A DNA stretch of 14,439 nucleotides from Bacteroidales bacterium. Lineage in GTDB: Bacteria; Bacteroidota; Bacteroidia; Bacteroidales; UBA12481. The translations under genes were made by a program, and so were the position numbers. This document shows positions 1 to 7,915 of this stretch, piece after piece; the first letter of the stretch is position 1, and the number at the start of each line of letters is the position of its first letter. Location: the NCBI GenBank assembly GCA_028707745.1, contig JAQWAJ010000008.1, positions 1-14,439 of the forward strand, in the 5' to 3' direction. Below the pieces are notes generated by a model. The model did no database searches. It saw nothing but the letters and a program-made list of their open reading frames with translations, and was not told the DNA's origin.

Positions 1-3000
1 TGCCACCCTCGACAATGCATTCCTGCGACACCTCTTTCGGCAGAGCGGCACCACCGGGCAAACCCAGTTCTGCGCGTTTCCGCTCTTTCAGCAAAGTGAT
101 GTAATCGACCATCACAATGCCGTTTTTGACCACCACTCCTGCCAGTGCAATGATTCCGATACCAGTCATGATAATGATAAAATCGAGCTTGAAAATGGCC
201 AGTCCCAGAAATACCCCGATCACACTGAACAGAATGGTTGTCAGGATAATCAGTGTTTTTCCGAATGAATTGAACTGGGTGACCAGGATCACGAAAATCA
301 GTGCCATCACCAGCAGCATGGCCTCCAGCATGAACAACGAACTGCTCTCTGTTTGCTCCTGCTCGCCGGTGAACCGCACCGAATAGCCTTCGGGCAGCGG
401 CATATTGTTTAATAATTCCTTCAGTTCCTTGTTGATGGCCGTAGAATTATATCCGGCTGTGGCATTGGAGTAGAGGGTGATTACCCGCTCCTGGTTCACC
501 CGGTTCACCGAACCAAATGTCGTGGAGTAGGTAAAATCGGCCACTGCAGATATCGGAATCTGAACCGGTTGGCCTCCCATCATGCTCATCGAGGTGATCT
601 TCTGATTCATCAAACTGCTCAGATCGTTGCGATATGGCTCAGCCAGGCGGATTTCCACCGGAAATTCATCTTCACCGAGCTTGAAATCGGTAACCTTTTT
701 CCCATAAAGCGCCGTACGGATTGTCGAGGCAATGACTGCAGTCGACAGCCCATAACGCTGGGCCTTATCGCGGTCGATATGCACCAGAAGCTCGGGTTTA
801 CCCAGTTCAACATCGGTTTTCAATCCTTCAATCCCCTGAATACCGGAAGTATTGATTTTATGGATTACCGTATCGGCAAAGGCCATAATCTGATCCAGTT
901 GTTTTCCGGCAACTTCAATGTTGATGGGGTTTCCGGTTGGCGGGCCCATCCGGTTCTTTTCGAGGAAGAAATCGATGCCCGGATATTGCCCGATGAAGGC
1001 TTTGCTCAGATCTTCCATGATCCCCGAGGTTTTCACGCCGTTCCGATACTGATAATCGACAAAGTTCAGCTGGATCTGTACCCGGTGCGGAGTTTCACCA
1101 CTTCCCTGCTCGTTACTGCGGCGAACGCCCGATCCGACCAGCGTCAGCATCGACTTCACCAGTTTTGTGTTTTCGCCAAGCACCTGCTGCGTTTTGGTTT
1201 CCATCATTCTGGCCAGCGAGTCGGTCAGGGTGATGTCGGAGCCCAGGGGTAATTCTGCAAACAGATTGATCGTGGCAGGCTCGTTATTGGGGAATAACCG
1301 GGTTTGACCGTGCCGGGCGCTGAATAGCATCATGGTGGCCATAAACAGAAGAACGATGCCGGCGAGAAACCATAAGGGGCGTCTTTCGGTCAGGGAGAAC
1401 CGGATGAAACGGAGGTAGAAATTTTCAAGCTTCACCATGAGAACATCACTGAACCAACGAGCCAGCTGCTTCAAGAATAATTCATACATGACCATCAGGA
1501 GTGCCACCATCACCAGCAGGCTGGCGATCCAGTTGATTCCTGTGAAATAGAAAATTACGGCCACGGAGGTCATCATTGCGGCAGAAAAATAGATCCGCCG
1601 GCTGTTGTTAGGCTTCTGCTGATCGTGGTTATCAAAAGATACCGTAAAAACCGGCACAAAGATCAGGGCAACCAGCAACGACGCTCCCAAAACCACCATC
1701 ATCGTGATCGGCATATATTTCATGAACTCTCCCATCATGCCCCCCCAGAAAATCAGGGGCAGGAAGGCAACCACCGTGGTGAGGGTGGAGGTGATTACCG
1801 GTATGGCGATCTCCCCGACCGCCAGCCGCGCCGCTTCCATCTTTTCATGACCTTGTTCCCTGAACCGCGTGATGACCTCCATCACCACAATGGCATCGTC
1901 AACCAGCATCCCCAAAGCAAGAATCAGCGTGAACAGCACAATCATGTTGATTTGTGCACCCTGAAGCGTGAGCACCACAAAGGTGATCAGCAATGACATC
2001 GGAATGGCAATCCCGACAATCAGCGAGTTTCGGAGACCCAGGAAGAGGAAGAGCACCCCGATCACGAGAATGATGCCCATAACGATACTGTTTTCCAGTT
2101 CGCTCAATTGTTTTTTAATGGTATCCGATTGATCTGCCGTGTAATCGATGCGCAGGTCCGAAGGAATGATCCCGGATATCCGGGATTCATCAACAGCCTT
2201 AAAAGTGGATTGGGTGGCGGAAATCAGATTCTCACCGGTTTTTTTGATCACTTTCAGTGTGACTACAGATTGACCGTTGAGCCGGGCAAATGATTTTTTA
2301 TCTGCAAAACCGTCGGTCACCGTGGCGATGTCCTTCAGATACACCGTATTATTGGGGTCCTGACGAATAATGAGATTTTTAATATCGTCGAGAGTCTTGA
2401 ATTCGCCATCGGTGCGGATCGAGCGACGGGTTTGGCCTATTTTGATCTCACCGCCGGAAACCGACATGTTTTCCATACGCATAACGCTTTCCACGGAGGT
2501 AAAACTGAGGCCAAGCGCCTCCATCCTGGGGAGATCGACCTCGATCAGGATCTTGCGGTCATCTGCCCCGCTGATGTCCACCTTCGACACTTCGCCGATG
2601 CGCTCAATCTCATCTTTCAACGTCTCGGCAAAACCCTTGAGCTGAGAAATACTGTACTCACCCGAAAGGTTCACATTCAGGATAGGCAACGAATTAAAAT
2701 CAAAGTCAATGGCTGCCGGATCAGTCATCAGATCGGTCGGCAGTTCACTCTTAGCCTTGTCGATGGCGTCTTTCACTTCCAACAGCGCCGATTTTACATC
2801 GATATTCGTTTGGAATTCCACAAAGATCATCGAGAAATCCTGTAATGAATTGGATTTTAATGATTTGATTCCATCCACTGATTGAAGTTCATTTTCGAGC
2901 GGTCGGGTAATGAGGTTCTCGATATCTTCAGGGGAGTTCCCCGGATAAGGCGTTTGCACGAAAATCGTCGGGTAATTTATCTCGGGGAAAAGCTCTTTGG

Positions 3001-3130
3001 GCATCGTCACATAAGAGATTACGCCGAAAATCAGCAACATGGCAGCCAGCAAATACACGGTGCTCTTGTTTTTTAAAGCCAGGGTGGTGAGCTTAAAATC
3101 CCTGATCAACAGCTTTTTATCTTTTTCCAT
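1..3130 (-). CDS. RND efflux pump permease, HAE1/AcrB-like (3' end cut by window edge)
   Basis: Inner-membrane proton-driven pump of a tripartite efflux system. The frame is open from ATG at 3130 to the window edge, giving 1043 residues with no internal stop. The segments follow AcrB order: a first membrane helix at about 24-43, a periplasmic porter domain (LFPEINYP at 47-54), then a helix cluster. TM4 carries GMLVDDAIVVME with the paired aspartates at 411-412, matching AcrB D407/D408. The late helix VVVKNGIVMVDYI carries Lys1002, matching AcrB K940. All proton-relay residues expected of a drug-type (HAE) pump are therefore present. Between TM6 and TM7 (about 517-553) there are two extra hydrophobic stretches that AcrB lacks. 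The start lies 11 nt after the adaptor stop, so the two are co-transcribed. About 100 C-terminal residues are probably missing. The substrate cannot be read from the sequence; drugs, bile salts or lipids are all possible. Confidence 0.95.
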   Translation of the reverse strand, partial: MEKDKKLLIRDFKLTTLALKNKSTVYLLAAMLLIFGVISYVTMPKELFPEINYPTIFVQTPYPGNSPEDIENLITRPLENELQSVDGIKSLKSNSLQDFSMIFVEFQTNIDVKSALLEVKDAIDKAKSELPTDLMTDPAAIDFDFNSLPILNVNLSGEYSISQLKGFAETLKDEIERIGEVSKVDISGADDRKILIEVDLPRMEALGLSFTSVESVMRMENMSVSGGEIKIGQTRRSIRTDGEFKTLDDIKNLIIRQDPNNTVYLKDIATVTDGFADKKSFARLNGQSVVTLKVIKKTGENLISATQSTFKAVDESRISGIIPSDLRIDYTADQSDTIKKQLSELENSIVMGIILVIGVLFLFLGLRNSLIVGIAIPMSLLITFVVLTLQGAQINMIVLFTLILALGMLVDDAIVVMEVITRFREQGHEKMEAARLAVGEIAIPVITSTLTTVVAFLPLIFWGGMMGEFMKYMPITMMVVLGASLLVALIFVPVFTVSFDNHDQQKPNNSRRIYFSAAMMTSVAVIFYFTGINWIASLLVMVALLMVMYELFLKQLARWFSDVLMVKLENFYLRFIRFSLTERRPLWFLAGIVLLFMATMMLFSARHGQTRLFPNNEPATINLFAELPLGSDITLTDSLARMMETKTQQVLGENTKLVKSMLTLVGSGVRRSNEQGSGETPHRVQIQLNFVDYQYRNGVKTSGIMEDLSKAFIGQYPGIDFFLEKNRMGPPTGNPINIEVAGKQLDQIMAFADTVIHKINTSGIQGIEGLKTDVELGKPELLVHIDRDKAQRYGLSTAVIASTIRTALYGKKVTDFKLGEDEFPVEIRLAEPYRNDLSSLMNQKITSMSMMGGQPVQIPISAVADFTYSTTFGSVNRVNQERVITLYSNATAGYNSTAINKELKELLNNMPLPEGYSVRFTGEQEQTESSSLFMLEAMLLVMALIFVILVTQFNSFGKTLIILTTILFSVIGVFLGLAIFKLDFIIIMTGIGIIALAGVVVKNGIVMVDYITLLKERKRAELGLPGGAALPKEVSQECIVEGG

Positions 3131-3141
3131 CGGATTGGTCT

Positions 3142-4287
3142 TCAGTTCACAGATTGGTTACTCACAGAAACCGGGCTGCCATCCTTAATACGGTTGTAAC
3201 CCTGGCTGATGATGACTTCTCCACCGGAAAGGCCTTCATTGATCACGGTCAGGTTGCCATCGGAGCTGCCGGTTTTCAAATAGACTTTACGGGCAACCGG
3301 CGTTGATCCGGCATTCTGAACGATAAAAACATACGAACCTTCCACATCCTGCCGGATAAGTGCAGTGGGCACCACTACCGCATCTCTCAGACCGATAATC
3401 CTGATTTTCACCTTGGCCAGCATGTTGGGCTTGATCTCCTGTGCCGTATTGGGGATTTCGAGACGTACGGTGAAGGTCCGGCTCTGCGGATTGATCACAT
3501 TCCCCGTATAAGCAACCGGAATGGTTTTGACCACACCAGGCAGGTTGGGAAACTCAATGGTTACCGTATCACCTTTATTTACCGTTTGCATGAATTTTTC
3601 TGAAACCTCGGTGTTTTCAAACAGGCTCGATAAGTTGACCAGATCGATGATCCCCCGGCCGGGAGAGGCCAGTTCACCCACTTTCATCGAAATTTTCTCG
3701 ATCCGGCCGTCAAACGGAGCATGTATTCTGGTCAGATCCAACTGTGATTTCAGAGTCTTCAGGGTCTGTTCCATCGATTCTTTCCGGTTCCTGATCTCCA
3801 GAAACTGAACTTCAGAACCGATGCCCTGATCCCATAAACCCTTCTGCTTGTTGAACAGCGTTGTCGTTAGCTCCAATCCTTTCTCCATCTCGGATATACT
3901 GCTCTGCATTACCTTCGAATCGAGCGACATCAGCAGCTGGCCCTTCCTCACCGACTGTCCGATTTTTACCGGGATCGATTCGATCTTACCCCCCATATCC
4001 GGACTGATCGAAGCGGATTTCACGGCCTCAACTATTCCGTTCGACTGGATATAATCGGTGAATGAGGTCCGTTGAACGGTATCAACCTCTACCTTAATCA
4101 GGTTCAACTCCTTTACCGGTTGTTTCACAGCCAGCTCTTGCTCCAGGGCAGTCAGTTTTGCATTGAGTTCTGTGATCTGTTTGCGTGTTTTTGCCACATC
4201 GGCAGTGATCTGATCTGTTGTGCGTTCATGCGAACAGGAAAATGTCAGCAGGCTGAGCAGCATGATCGGCAAAATTGTTTTTTTCAT
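3142..4287 (-). CDS. RND efflux periplasmic adaptor (membrane fusion lipoprotein)
   Basis: A 381-residue adaptor joining the RND pump to the outer-membrane channel. A lipoprotein signal peptide ends at the lipobox LTFSC, with Cys18 as the lipidation site, so the protein is probably anchored to the inner membrane from the periplasmic side. A short coiled coil (about 27-55) precedes the first lipoyl half (about 82-123, with the turn VKIGQSVRKGQLL). An alpha-hairpin follows (about 126-186), then the second lipoyl half (THE motif region TRIHAPFDGRIEKI at 186-199), a beta-barrel and a membrane-proximal domain. This is the standard HlyD/AcrA order and a normal family length. The ATG at 4287 begins the signal peptide directly and follows an A-rich stretch. 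The gene lies 42 nt after the TolC-like gene, with a heptamer array in that gap, and 11 nt before the pump gene. It should work only with those two partners. Confidence 0.95.
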   Translation of the reverse strand: MKKTILPIMLLSLLTFSCSHERTTDQITADVAKTRKQITELNAKLTALEQELAVKQPVKELNLIKVEVDTVQRTSFTDYIQSNGIVEAVKSASISPDMGGKIESIPVKIGQSVRKGQLLMSLDSKVMQSSISEMEKGLELTTTLFNKQKGLWDQGIGSEVQFLEIRNRKESMEQTLKTLKSQLDLTRIHAPFDGRIEKISMKVGELASPGRGIIDLVNLSSLFENTEVSEKFMQTVNKGDTVTIEFPNLPGVVKTIPVAYTGNVINPQSRTFTVRLEIPNTAQEIKPNMLAKVKIRIIGLRDAVVVPTALIRQDVEGSYVFIVQNAGSTPVARKVYLKTGSSDGNLTVINEGLSGGEVIISQGYNRIKDGSPVSVSNQSVN

Positions 4288-4301
4288 CTTGGTTGCTTTT
4301 T

Positions 4302-4330
4302 TTCGTTACGCGTTACGCGTTACGCGTAAC
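4302..4330 (-). repeat. TAACGCG heptamer array between channel and adaptor genes
   Basis: Read on the minus strand, the bases directly after the TAG stop (4332-4330) form 7-nt units: TTACGCG, TAACGCG, TAACGCG, TAACGAA. The first unit is inverted in effect. It can pair with the following CGCGTAA to make a 7-bp stem (4329-4323 with 4319-4313) and a 3-nt loop. The outer 12 bp at 4319-4330, GTTACGCGTAAC, are a perfect palindrome. Because the period is 7, the TAA triplets at 4322, 4315 and 4308 fall in all three minus-strand frames. A diverged copy of the same unit occurs at 14396-14421. Confidence 0.85.
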
Positions 4331-5667
4331 TAATCATACATTTTCTCCAATTCGATCTTCCTGGAAAACAGGTCCATGATGGAGCCCAGGTAGGTGCCTT
4401 GTGCCTGAAGCATTGAATTGTAGGTCTGGTTCAGGTCGGTTGCTGAGGCCACCCCGGCTTTATATCGGATCTGATCACGGGAATAGATTTTTTTAGCCAG
4501 ATCGTAATTGTCGCGTTTATTGCGGAAGGTTTCCACCGAGACCTGAAAATTATTTCTGGCGGTAAGGGCGCCCAGCTCTGTGCTTTCCTTCACCTGGCGC
4601 TGTGTGTTCAGCGCTTTCTGATAATTCAGGTTGGCCGTCTGGATTTTATAATACCGTTTTCCCGAGCTGAAGAGGGGTATGGCGATATTGACTCCCAGGA
4701 TAGTTGTCGGATACCAGGTTTGATGCGACTCAAAATACGAGAATGTGTTTCGCATGCCGTTTCTGGCGTCAGAAAGAAAAGCCGATACAACCGGCTGATA
4801 TTCACTTTTGGCCATTTTCAGCTGCAGCTTCGAAAGGGTTGCCTGGGCCTCCATTATTTTGTTGGAGATGTTGTTTCCCGGCTCAAAAGTTTGGGCCAGC
4901 AATCCTTCAGGGTCGGTGGCCATCAGGAGTATATCGAGATTATCCGTGAGTTTCACCTGATCGTCGATGGTGAGCCCCATATTGAATTTAAACAGGGAGT
5001 AAGCATTCCGGATCTGATTTTCAGCATTCAGCCGGCTGGTTTTTAGATCCGACAGTATCAGGGAGAGCTTATCGGCATCGGTTTCCTGCATAAAACCCTT
5101 TTCAAAGAGTGCTTTCGTATCCTTGACCAGAGACTCCATCGTGGTAATGGTTTCATCCATCAGTTCACGGTTTTTCTCTGCTACCAGGCACAGAATGTAA
5201 GACGATGCAATCGCTTGTCTGACATCCTGTTGTACTTTTTCGAGCTGCAGCTTGTTCATGTTCTCTCCGGCTTTCGACATTTTCAGGCCCACGTAAAAAG
5301 AACCGCTGTAAACGAGCTGGCTCAACTGGATCTGATAACCGGCGTTATAATCGGTTCCGAATTTCATCTCCATAAAGGTGCCGGCCGGGCCGCCGAAAAA
5401 CTCGGCAGGAAGCAGATAGGTGGCTATATTGATGAAGTTTGAAAAGCTCAGACTGGCTTGCGCCTGCGGTAGCCCGGCCGCCAAAGTTTCACGATATTGT
5501 TTGGTCGCTATAACAATATCAATCAAGGCGTTGCGAGCCTGATAGTTGTGCTGAACGGCATAATCCTGTGCCTGTTTCAGCGTGTACTCCTGCGTCTGAG
5601 CCAGCGCCGTTCCCGCGAGAAGCAGACCCAGGAGCACCCCAAAACCGATTTTAATAGGTATACTCAT
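4330..5667 (-). CDS. TolC-family outer membrane efflux channel
   Basis: A 445-residue outer-membrane factor that forms the exit duct for the downstream adaptor and pump. A signal peptide ends at about ALA|Q (residues 21-24). A long helical repeat architecture follows: TLKQAQDYAVQHNYQARNA is the usual first OEP helix, with a second repeat in the C-terminal half ending SRKIELEKMYD. The length fits the family. I chose ATG at 5667 over a TTG at 5673 because it forms a 4-nt ATGA overlap with the stop of the TetR gene and leaves a compact signal peptide. This overlap suggests translational coupling, so regulator and channel levels are linked. The TAG stop overlaps the edge of the heptamer array. 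Substrate range is not readable from the sequence. Confidence 0.93.
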   Translation of the reverse strand: MSIPIKIGFGVLLGLLLAGTALAQTQEYTLKQAQDYAVQHNYQARNALIDIVIATKQYRETLAAGLPQAQASLSFSNFINIATYLLPAEFFGGPAGTFMEMKFGTDYNAGYQIQLSQLVYSGSFYVGLKMSKAGENMNKLQLEKVQQDVRQAIASSYILCLVAEKNRELMDETITTMESLVKDTKALFEKGFMQETDADKLSLILSDLKTSRLNAENQIRNAYSLFKFNMGLTIDDQVKLTDNLDILLMATDPEGLLAQTFEPGNNISNKIMEAQATLSKLQLKMAKSEYQPVVSAFLSDARNGMRNTFSYFESHQTWYPTTILGVNIAIPLFSSGKRYYKIQTANLNYQKALNTQRQVKESTELGALTARNNFQVSVETFRNKRDNYDLAKKIYSRDQIRYKAGVASATDLNQTYNSMLQAQGTYLGSIMDLFSRKIELEKMYD

Positions 5668-6278
5668 TTCCAATCAGAGTTTAGTTTTTTATCCAGCTGT
5701 TCAATTCCTTTATGACTGGCAATTCCCCGTACGTGATAGATAAAAATCTCACGGGTCACCTCCGGGGGGTTCAGATCAGTAAGACCCAGCCCGTCTTTGT
5801 GGTGGTAAGATTCCATACGGGTCATGTGGAGCCTCGAGATGATTTCAGCATCGATATCTTCACGGTAAAGACCCTCACTGAGGCCCTTTGACAGGTTTGA
5901 GAGAATGGCATTATGAAGGCGTTGCCGCTGCCCGAGCATAATAGATTTGTATATCTCGGGATAATACTTTTTCATGTCGTAACCAAGCGAAGGATTTACC
6001 TGGCTAACCATGTGCGTCATATACTGGTTAATCTCGAACAGTTCGTCAAGGGCGTTCAGATTCCTGTCAGTGATTTCCTTAAGTTTCATGCTGTGAAACC
6101 GGTCGGTCATCTCCATCACATGCTTCACCAGTTCCGACTTGTCCTGGATGCACTCGTACAATGTTTTCTTTGAAATGCTGAGCTCGTGAGCCACATCGTC
6201 CATGGTCACACTCTTGATGCCGTATCGGTTGAAAAGCTCGTAAACCTTAAGTAGAAAATCACCGTGTTTATCGTCCAT
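5664..6278 (-). CDS. TetR/AcrR-family transcriptional regulator of the efflux operon
   Basis: A 204-residue one-component regulator. An N-terminal TetR DNA-binding domain occupies about residues 5-52, with the helix-turn-helix in VTMDDVAHELSISKKTLYEC (24-43). The remainder is an all-helical ligand/dimerisation domain without a recognisable signature. It is the first gene of the regulator-channel-adaptor-pump series and overlaps the channel gene by 4 nt (ATGA). It most likely represses its own operon until a pump substrate binds. An inverted repeat at 6327-6354, upstream of the promoter box, is the obvious candidate binding site. The ATG at 6278 is about 26 nt after the promoter box, a short leader. 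The effector is unknown. Confidence 0.93.
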   Translation of the reverse strand: MDDKHGDFLLKVYELFNRYGIKSVTMDDVAHELSISKKTLYECIQDKSELVKHVMEMTDRFHSMKLKEITDRNLNALDELFEINQYMTHMVSQVNPSLGYDMKKYYPEIYKSIMLGQRQRLHNAILSNLSKGLSEGLYREDIDAEIISRLHMTRMESYHHKDGLGLTDLNPPEVTREIFIYHVRGIASHKGIEQLDKKLNSDWK

Positions 6279-6303
6279 TGTTTTATAATTTACTCATGCT
6301 GTG

Positions 6304-6311
6304 CAAAAGTA
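6304..6311 (-). promoter_or_regulatory. Predicted -7 box (TAnnTTTG type) for the efflux operon
   Basis: On the minus strand the sequence is TACTTTTG, an exact match to the Bacteroidota primary-sigma consensus TAnnTTTG. It sits 26 nt before the TetR ATG, so transcription would start roughly 20 nt before the gene. No clear -33 TTG is present at the usual distance; that zone is instead occupied by the repeats at 6311-6354. Confidence 0.6.
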
Positions 6312-6354
6312 AACTATAAAACCGCAGGAAACTATAAAAGTTTAAAAAGTTTCC
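6311..6354. promoter_or_regulatory. Candidate operator: inverted and direct repeats upstream of the TetR gene
   Basis: GGAAACT at 6327-6333 is matched by AGTTTCC at 6348-6354, a perfect 7-bp inverted repeat with a 14-bp spacer (28 bp overall, within the size of known TetR-family operators). An 11-bp direct repeat, AAACTATAAAA, occurs at 6311-6321 and 6329-6339, 18 bp apart. The first copy touches the -7 box and the second covers the -33 zone. A bound regulator here would block RNA polymerase. Assignment to the TetR protein is inference from position. Confidence 0.45.
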
Positions 6355-6361
6355 AAAGTTT

Positions 6362-7207
6362 TTATCTGAACCTGAAAAGATCTTTCTCCGGTTGTTTCTT
6401 GATATTCAGTTTCCAGATGAGATCGGCCACGGGGATCATGCTGAACCGGTTGAGGTAGGAGGAGGGATACTCGGGATCGGGAGAGTTTCCGTAAATCATT
6501 TTATAGCCGATGAGTGCGGCGAATTTCACGCTTTTGTTCCAGATAAAATAGCCTTTGTGCTCAATGGCCCAGTGTTCGGTTTTCAGACCTGATGAAATGA
6601 AATTCACTTCCATCATATAATTGTAATCCTTGAATAAATTACCATCGACCCGGATTCCCGGATACCACAGGAGTTTGTTATGGAAAGTGGTGGATTGGAG
6701 GTAGAACTGAGGGTACGTGATCGGGGGCAGTGAGTCACCTTTGGTTTTCAAACTGAACTCGAAACCCAGTTTACCGGTTATCAGGGTCTCTTCGCCGATT
6801 CTCCGGGTGACCATTACCTGGTTACGGAAAGTGAAAATATAGGGAATCCGGATGCTGTCAGCGAAGGCGAGTACATCTTTGCCAAGCACTCCCGAGAAGA
6901 GGCTGTCCTGCAACCCATGAAGCAACATGCTGGGCATCATATAGGTGTGTTGGGATGCGATCATCCAGGGACCCGTATTATACCGGTATTTCAGGGAAAC
7001 ATTGGGTACCAGCGACAGTCCGGCCAGCGGGCTGACCGACAGTTCCAACTGATCAGTCAGGCCGATCTGAAAAGGCTGTATAATCCCGAACTCTTGCTGA
7101 CCCTTGGCCAATGTTCGTGCATTTCCGGTTGTCCAGAGTGTTTTCTGGGCAAATACCGATGCACCAGCAACAACCAATACCATGAATAAGATTGCCTTCC
7201 TCATCAT
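6362..7207 (-). CDS. Predicted exported outer-membrane beta-barrel protein, function unknown
   Basis: A 281-residue protein that I cannot name. It has a signal peptide with likely cleavage after VFA (about residue 20) and then alternating hydrophobic/polar stretches rich in aromatics. Examples are FGIIQPFQIGLTDQLELSV, LVPNVSLKYRY and AALIGYKMIYG; they look like amphipathic strands of an outer-membrane barrel. It has no lipobox and no internal membrane helix. The ATG at 7207 overlaps the ispD stop as ATGA; a second ATG follows directly (7204) and is equally possible. The gene is thus the last of the ispD series, with no clear terminator before the TetR promoter region. The barrel assignment is by composition and periodicity only. 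Confidence 0.7.
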   Translation of the reverse strand: MMRKAILFMVLVVAGASVFAQKTLWTTGNARTLAKGQQEFGIIQPFQIGLTDQLELSVSPLAGLSLVPNVSLKYRYNTGPWMIASQHTYMMPSMLLHGLQDSLFSGVLGKDVLAFADSIRIPYIFTFRNQVMVTRRIGEETLITGKLGFEFSLKTKGDSLPPITYPQFYLQSTTFHNKLLWYPGIRVDGNLFKDYNYMMEVNFISSGLKTEHWAIEHKGYFIWNKSVKFAALIGYKMIYGNSPDPEYPSSYLNRFSMIPVADLIWKLNIKKQPEKDLFRFR

Positions 7208-7878
7208 AACAGCTTTAGTGCTTCCGCCACGACCAAATCCTCCGGCCTCGTAATTTTAATATTACTTTCCTGCCCACCGGCCAGATGAACAACGTTGCCG
7301 GCCTTTTCCCAGACAGTTGCATCATCGGTGAATGACTCTTCATACTCCTGAACGTATGCGGCCTTCAGTTTATTGAGCTCAAATATCTGGGGAGTCTGAA
7401 TTAATTTTACACAGTTACGGTCGATGACCCTGTTACCCTGATCATCGGCCCAGCGCAGCGAATCATTGGAGGATATCGCGGGGATGGCATTGGAATGAGT
7501 CGATGCTTCAGCAAACAGCATCCGGATCGTTTCAGGCTGGATCAACGGCCGCACGCCGTCGTGGATCGCAACCAGTCCTGACCCTTCAGATACAGCCAGG
7601 GCATTTTTTACCGAATGATACCGGGTTAGACCACCGGTAATCAGGGTGTGCGGTTCAGTGAACTGATATTGTATGCAGAGTTCTCCCCAGCTATTCTGCT
7701 GGCCATCAGGCAGAACCAACATAATTGGAATCGAAGGAACAGCCATCCGGAATGCCGAAATGGAATGCATCAGCAAGGGTTTACCGGCCAGCAGTAAAAA
7801 CTGCTTGGGAATAGAGGCCCCCATTCGGATACCTGAGCCACCGGCCACGATGATGCAAGTCTGGTTCGTTACACTCAC
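7204..7878 (-). CDS. ispD: 2-C-methyl-D-erythritol 4-phosphate cytidylyltransferase
   Basis: Third enzyme of the cytosolic MEP isoprenoid pathway: it couples CTP and MEP to give CDP-ME and pyrophosphate. From GTG at 7878 the protein is 224 residues, the usual size. The nucleotide-binding motif is VAGGSGIRMGASIPKQF (11-27) with Arg18 and Lys25. GGLTRYHSVKNAL follows at 82-94, then AIHDGVRPL (104-112, Asp107), DRNCVKLIQTPQIF (153-166, Arg154) and SNIKITRPEDL (205-215, Lys208). All catalytic positions of the family are present. An ATG at 7983 is open in frame, but would add 35 non-family residues inside the ligase gene. The GTG start instead has an AAGGGAG 7 nt upstream. The gene follows the ligase by 37 nt and overlaps the next gene by ATGA. 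Confidence 0.95.
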   Translation of the reverse strand: MSVTNQTCIIVAGGSGIRMGASIPKQFLLLAGKPLLMHSISAFRMAVPSIPIMLVLPDGQQNSWGELCIQYQFTEPHTLITGGLTRYHSVKNALAVSEGSGLVAIHDGVRPLIQPETIRMLFAEASTHSNAIPAISSNDSLRWADDQGNRVIDRNCVKLIQTPQIFELNKLKAAYVQEYEESFTDDATVWEKAGNVVHLAGGQESNIKITRPEDLVVAEALKLL

Positions 7879-7885
7879 TAAATGG

Positions 7886-7892
7886 CTCCCTT
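7886..7892 (-). promoter_or_regulatory. ispD: Shine-Dalgarno-like site deciding the ispD start
   Basis: AAGGGAG on the minus strand ends 7 nt before the GTG at 7878. This is the clearest ribosome-binding sequence in the window and supports GTG over the in-frame ATG at 7983. Confidence 0.55.
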
Positions 7893-7915
7893 CGGTCGCT
7901 ATAAAGTTCAACGGG

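Noticed and set aside
569..1252. Plus-strand open frame of 227 codons
   Set aside because: It is antisense to the RND pump, whose frame is continuous and carries clear family motifs.
4304..4330. CRISPR array
   Set aside because: The unit is 7 bp with no spacers and no cas genes nearby.
1..6278. Recent horizontal transfer or resistance island carrying the efflux operon
   Set aside because: No transposase, integrase, tRNA or attachment repeats are visible, and I see no obvious change in base composition by eye compared with neighbouring housekeeping genes.
6327..6354. Strong intrinsic terminator after the barrel-protein gene
   Set aside because: The stem is only 7 bp with a 14-nt loop and no T-tract follows; position over a promoter fits an operator better.
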